Shown here: piece by piece, positions 38,069 through 40,477 of the stretch | Layout: every line of letters starts with the position of its first letter | Numbering within the stretch: position 1 is the stretch's first letter | Assembly (NCBI GenBank): GCA_028871555.1 | Contig: JAGWNA010000022.1 | Location: 1 to 40,477, forward strand | Source of the DNA: Lysobacteraceae bacterium | GTDB lineage: Bacteria > Pseudomonadota > Gammaproteobacteria > Xanthomonadales > Rhodanobacteraceae | Reading direction: 5' to 3' | DNA: 40,477 nt | Position numbers and translations under genes: made by a program | Notes under the pieces: model-generated | Told to the model about the DNA's origin: nothing | Databases searched by the model: none | Seen by the model: only the letters and a program-made list of their open reading frames with translations

Positions 38069-39085
38069 ATGGCATCGATGTCTACACCACCGCCGATCCC
38101 TGTCCCGACTTGCGGCAATTGCGGTGCGCCGCTGTACGGAAAATATTGCCATGCGTGCGGCCAGCCGGTTGAAGGCTTGGTGCGGCACTTCGGCAGCGTG
38201 CTGGGCGACGTGCTGGACAGCGTGCTCAACATCGACGCACGCATCGTGCATACGCTGCTGCCATTGTACTTCCGGCCCGGCAAACTCACGCTGGACTATT
38301 TCGCCGGCAAACGCGCCCGCTATGTGACGCCGTTCCGGCTGGTCTTCTTCCTGGCGATCATCGCGTTCCTGGCGATCCAGCTCGCGCTCCGCACAAGCTC
38401 CGCCCCGCTCGTGCAATTCCGTACGCCGCCCATTCACGGTGTCGCAATCAGTTCGACCCCCGTGGCAACGACGCAGGACACCCATTTCGCGAACGGCGAC
38501 ATCAAGTTCAACGATCGGGTCGTGTGGAACCGCCAGACCAAGCCGTTGCACGTCAACTGGTTGCCTGGGTTCGCCAACGACTGGCTCAACGATGCGATCG
38601 AGCACGCCCGCAACAACCTGCATGACATGAATTCGGGCAACGCGGCCGAGGCGAAGGCCGCGGCCTGGCGTCTCATGACCGGAATGTTTGCGGTCGCGCC
38701 GCAGGTGCTGTTCGTGCTGCTCCCGGTGTTTGCGCTGCTGCTGAAGATCTTCTACGTCTTCAAGCGACGGATGTACATGGAACACCTGATCGTGGCCATG
38801 CACAGCCATGCCTTCATCATGCTGTCGCTGCTCGTGCTGGTCGCGCTGGATCTGCTGCGCAGCTGGGCCGCGCCCCATGCCGCCTGGCTCGGCAACCTGC
38901 TGGGGTTGCTGCATGCCGCCGCGTGGCTCTGGATGCTCGCCTACCTGCTCCTCATGCAGAAGCAGGTGTATCGGCAAGGGTGGTTCATGACCTCGCTGAA
39001 ATATGGCGTCGTCGGCATTTGCTACAGCGTGCTGATCGGATTCGGCATGGCGTTCGCACTGCTGATCAGTCTCGGCAGTACGTGA
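38069..39085 (+). CDS. DUF3667-like membrane protein with N-terminal zinc ribbon
   Basis: 338 residues. CGNCGAPLYGKYCHACGQP is a four-Cys zinc ribbon near the N-terminus, followed by HFGSVLGDVLDSVLNIDARI, YFRPGKLTLDYFAGKRARYV and several hydrophobic helices (about five), the layout of DUF3667 proteins. Function is unknown. ATG 38069 has GGAG about 10 bp upstream; ATG 38078 is an alternative. The gene is bracketed by identical 18-bp repeats, so it may have moved as a unit. Confidence 0.85.
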   Translation: MASMSTPPPIPVPTCGNCGAPLYGKYCHACGQPVEGLVRHFGSVLGDVLDSVLNIDARIVHTLLPLYFRPGKLTLDYFAGKRARYVTPFRLVFFLAIIAFLAIQLALRTSSAPLVQFRTPPIHGVAISSTPVATTQDTHFANGDIKFNDRVVWNRQTKPLHVNWLPGFANDWLNDAIEHARNNLHDMNSGNAAEAKAAAWRLMTGMFAVAPQVLFVLLPVFALLLKIFYVFKRRMYMEHLIVAMHSHAFIMLSLLVLVALDLLRSWAAPHAAWLGNLLGLLHAAAWLWMLAYLLLMQKQVYRQGWFMTSLKYGVVGICYSVLIGFGMAFALLISLGST

Positions 39086-39094
39086 GCCCGATGA

Positions 39095-39215
39095 TGCCTT
39101 GCCTTGCAAGCTTGCGCGCCATGGTCTCGTCCGCTTCCGGCAGCAGCAGCGCGAACTCCTCGCCGCCAAAACGGACGACCACATCGCGAGGCCGCCGGGC
39201 AACGGTTCAGGACAC
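39095..39215 (-). pseudogene. GGDEF domain remnant
   Basis: On the minus strand VARRPRDVVVRFGGEEFALL, then LPEADETMARKLARQG, is the active-site segment of a diguanylate cyclase. No start, no preceding DxLTGLxNRR segment and no remainder are present. It is a fragment left between the DUF3667 gene and the repeat at 39226. Confidence 0.75.
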
Positions 39216-39225
39216 CCGCAAGGCT

Positions 39226-39243
39226 GTAAGTGAACCTGACCCC
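39226..39243. repeat. Second copy of the 18-bp repeat GTAAGTGAACCTGACCCC
   Basis: Identical to 37979-37996 and in the same orientation, 1247 bp apart, enclosing the DUF3667 gene and the GGDEF fragment. Confidence 0.85.
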
Positions 39244-39343
39244 AGTTTTTGACGCTTTGTACTCTTCGGCAGTGCCGGGGACGAGCAAGTGCGTGCCTGT
39301 TGACCCCGGCGGCGAAATGGTGACCCCTGTTTTTTGACCCTTT
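39237..39343. repeat. Direct repeats TGACCCCAGTTTTTGACG / TGACCCCTGTTTTTTGAC
   Basis: Near-identical copies of about 22 bp at 39237-39258 and 39321-39343 lie just outside the stop of the lower-GC gene at 39346. They coincide with the change in base composition and may mark an insertion border. Confidence 0.55.
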
Positions 39344-39345
39344 AT

Positions 39346-39957
39346 TTACCCATCATCTATCGGAAACCATTGAACGAGCTTATCCCGAAGCCTTATAAAC
39401 GCTGGATCGATGCAATTCTGTAGGCTTAACCTCGTCGCAATCCGCTGATAAAGAGCCGAAGATCTTGGAGTTCTGCACTCAGCGGCCACTTTGTCCATCG
39501 CCTCCTTTGGCCTGACTGGCTTACCGTTGTCGTCAAACGCGAAACCACGTTGCCCAAGCCACTCGCGAATTCCCCCAGCCCCCTGCCACCTCAAGATTTC
39601 TGAAAGAACGTTATCGCCACCCCACATCCATATGTCCGCCTCTGGGTTTATGACGATGGCTTTCGATCGCGGGCCGACCTTCGCCAAAAGGCTCTGATCT
39701 AACTCAGCCTCCAATTCCAGCGCACTATTTTTATCAGTACCACAGCCTTCAAAATCAAAAATAAGAACAGTGGCGTAATATTTATCTTGCTCTAGCGCAA
39801 GCATATCTACGCCACTTGATCTCGCACCGCCATCGCGCCCAACATGAACTTTGGTATCGAACGTAAAGGGACGCGTTCCCAATGCCTGATGTCTAGTAAG
39901 CCCACCTTTTATGGCATATTCAACATTCTTATCGGCTGCTAAGACGAAAAGATCCAT
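39346..39957 (-). CDS. Unrecognised acidic protein paired with an AAA ATPase, defence-like module
   Basis: 203 residues starting MDLFVLAADKNVEYAIKGGL. The central part has YYATVLIFDFEGCGTDKNSA and KAIVINPEADIWMWGGDN: strand-plus-acidic-loop elements (DFEG, PEAD) reminiscent of Toprim-like or nuclease folds, though I cannot place it in a named family with confidence. Its ATG is fused to the ATPase stop (TGATG at 39959-39955), showing tight coupling. Base composition is clearly lower in GC than neighbours, suggesting recent transfer. By analogy with ATPase-plus-effector pairs (for example PARIS, or RloA/RloB-like pairs) it may be the effector; a resemblance to a MADS component was considered but not established. 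Confidence 0.6.
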   Translation of the reverse strand: MDLFVLAADKNVEYAIKGGLTRHQALGTRPFTFDTKVHVGRDGGARSSGVDMLALEQDKYYATVLIFDFEGCGTDKNSALELEAELDQSLLAKVGPRSKAIVINPEADIWMWGGDNVLSEILRWQGAGGIREWLGQRGFAFDDNGKPVRPKEAMDKVAAECRTPRSSALYQRIATRLSLQNCIDPAFIRLRDKLVQWFPIDDG

Positions 39958-40328
39958 CAGCTCAAAATCCCACTTGCAAACAGCACACCAAAGTCCGGCT
40001 GACCGTGCTTCCAATTCTTCAATGACGGATGCTCAGTTCCAGCCACAACATCTGTTGCCCCCTCTTGGTTCTTTGCAAAACATAGGACATCCTTTGGATC
40101 AAGCATGCCAAGTGCAACGGGGCTGTGCGTAGCGACGATCACCTGACTTTCGTAAATAGAAGATAATGACTGCATAACAGTTTCAATTGCGCGCGGGTGG
40201 ATCCCATTTTCCGGCTCCTCAATTAAAAATACCGAGCCTGATTGCGCCACGTATGCAGGAATCGTCAGCGCAAGCAATCGCAATGTACCATCCGAAACAA
40301 GCCAAGAAGGCACCCTGGCTCCATTTCT
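39957..40328 (-). pseudogene. AAA family ATPase, 5' part removed by an insertion sequence
   Basis: The remaining 123 codons hold the ATPase C-terminal half: ARVPSWLVSDGTLRLLALTI, Walker B SVFLIEEPENGIHPRAIETV and the switch/H motif VIVATHSPVALG. This is the OLD/RecF-like AAA_21 arrangement seen in defence ATPases. The frame runs without a stop into the insertion-sequence end near 40329, where Walker A and the start are lost. Tightly coupled to the downstream gene (TGATG). The low-GC character matches its partner. The module is therefore probably inactive in this strain unless the 5' part survives beyond the element and the insertion is recent. Confidence 0.8.
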
Positions 40329-40477
40329 GGCTCTCTCGCGTCAGGTGTGGGTGACACGCAGCCGATCTTGCGGTAGCCACCCCGCAGCAGGCAAGCTGGC
40401 ACGATGGACACGCTCTTCACTCAAGCCCTCGGGCTCGCCGCGCCGTGGCGCGTCACCCACGTCGACTTCCAGCAGGC
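40329..40477. mobile_element. ISL3-like insertion sequence, left end (continues beyond window)
   Basis: The element is inferred to begin near GGCTCTCTCGCGTCAG (40329 onward), where the ATPase frame is cut, and contains the start of a transposase. The exact terminal inverted repeat cannot be confirmed without the other end. Confidence 0.6.
40404..40477 (+). CDS. ISL3-like transposase, N-terminus only
   Basis: MDTLFTQALGLAAPWRVTHV with DFQQ resembles the start of ISL3-family transposases (LFxxALGLxxPWxVxxVxF). Only 24 codons are in the window, so the assignment rests on the N-terminal pattern and the broken gene beside it. Confidence 0.6.
   Translation, partial: MDTLFTQALGLAAPWRVTHVDFQQ

Noticed and set aside
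37904..39202. 432-codon minus-strand open frame
   Set aside because: Gln/His/Arg-rich shadow opposite the DUF3667 gene; the GGDEF fragment is in another frame.

Overview
The window is high-GC (roughly 65%) gammaproteobacterial chromosome. Gene content and order (guaB-guaA, and ndk-rlmN-pilW-rodZ-yfgM-bamB-der), an XAC0095-type protein, Xanthomonas-like repeat families and a Xanthomonas-like dif site point to the Xanthomonadales, most likely Rhodanobacteraceae (Rhodanobacter/Dyella-like). The family placement is inference from gene order and recognisable families; no search was run.

Layout. 1-857: end of a dif-integrated filamentous-phage-type element, with a VC1465/XafT-like Xer activation factor gene, a perfect 22-bp-arm hairpin and a 28-bp dif-like site at 830-857. 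927-3011: iron-uptake-type operon (cupredoxin-fold protein, FTR1 permease, outer-membrane barrel-like protein). 3083-6036: tadA and a SWIM/SNF2 helicase on the minus strand. 6040-8921: remnant of a genomic island inserted at the 3' end of guaA. It carries an AbiEi antitoxin gene, an AbiEii toxin gene broken by an in-frame TAG, a truncated tyrosine integrase gene, TTTACCGTCA iterons near both ends and imperfect 16-bp terminal repeats. The repeats suggest that guaB-guaA-helicase-tadA was once one tight operon. 8907-19244: core housekeeping genes on the minus strand (guaA, guaB, der, bamB, yfgM, rodZ, pilW, rlmN, ndk).

19470-23936: a PsrA-like TetR regulator with two CAAAC-N4-GTTTG operators, followed by a two-gene fatty-acid beta-oxidation set (FadN-type HAD/enoyl-CoA hydratase and thiolase). 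24386-36357: accessory genes, each fairly ordinary: a propeller-sensor diguanylate cyclase, SseB-like protein, amidohydrolase, small lipoprotein, DUF3016 protein, Nudix hydrolase, EEP-family protein, MarC-type transporter, VOC protein, GST-like protein and a RelE/Phd-type toxin-antitoxin pair.

36482-40477 is a scrap-yard of transfer and decay: an XAC0095-type gene beside a possible sigma-factor remnant, an XRE-type regulator with dyad operators, an MFS transporter remnant, a DUF3667-type membrane protein bracketed by identical 18-bp repeats, and a GGDEF remnant. It ends with a lower-GC two-gene module (AAA ATPase plus an unrecognised acidic protein) whose ATPase gene is cut by an ISL3-like insertion sequence running off the window. 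This module is the best candidate for an unfamiliar, defence-like system. No rRNA, tRNA or CRISPR array was seen.
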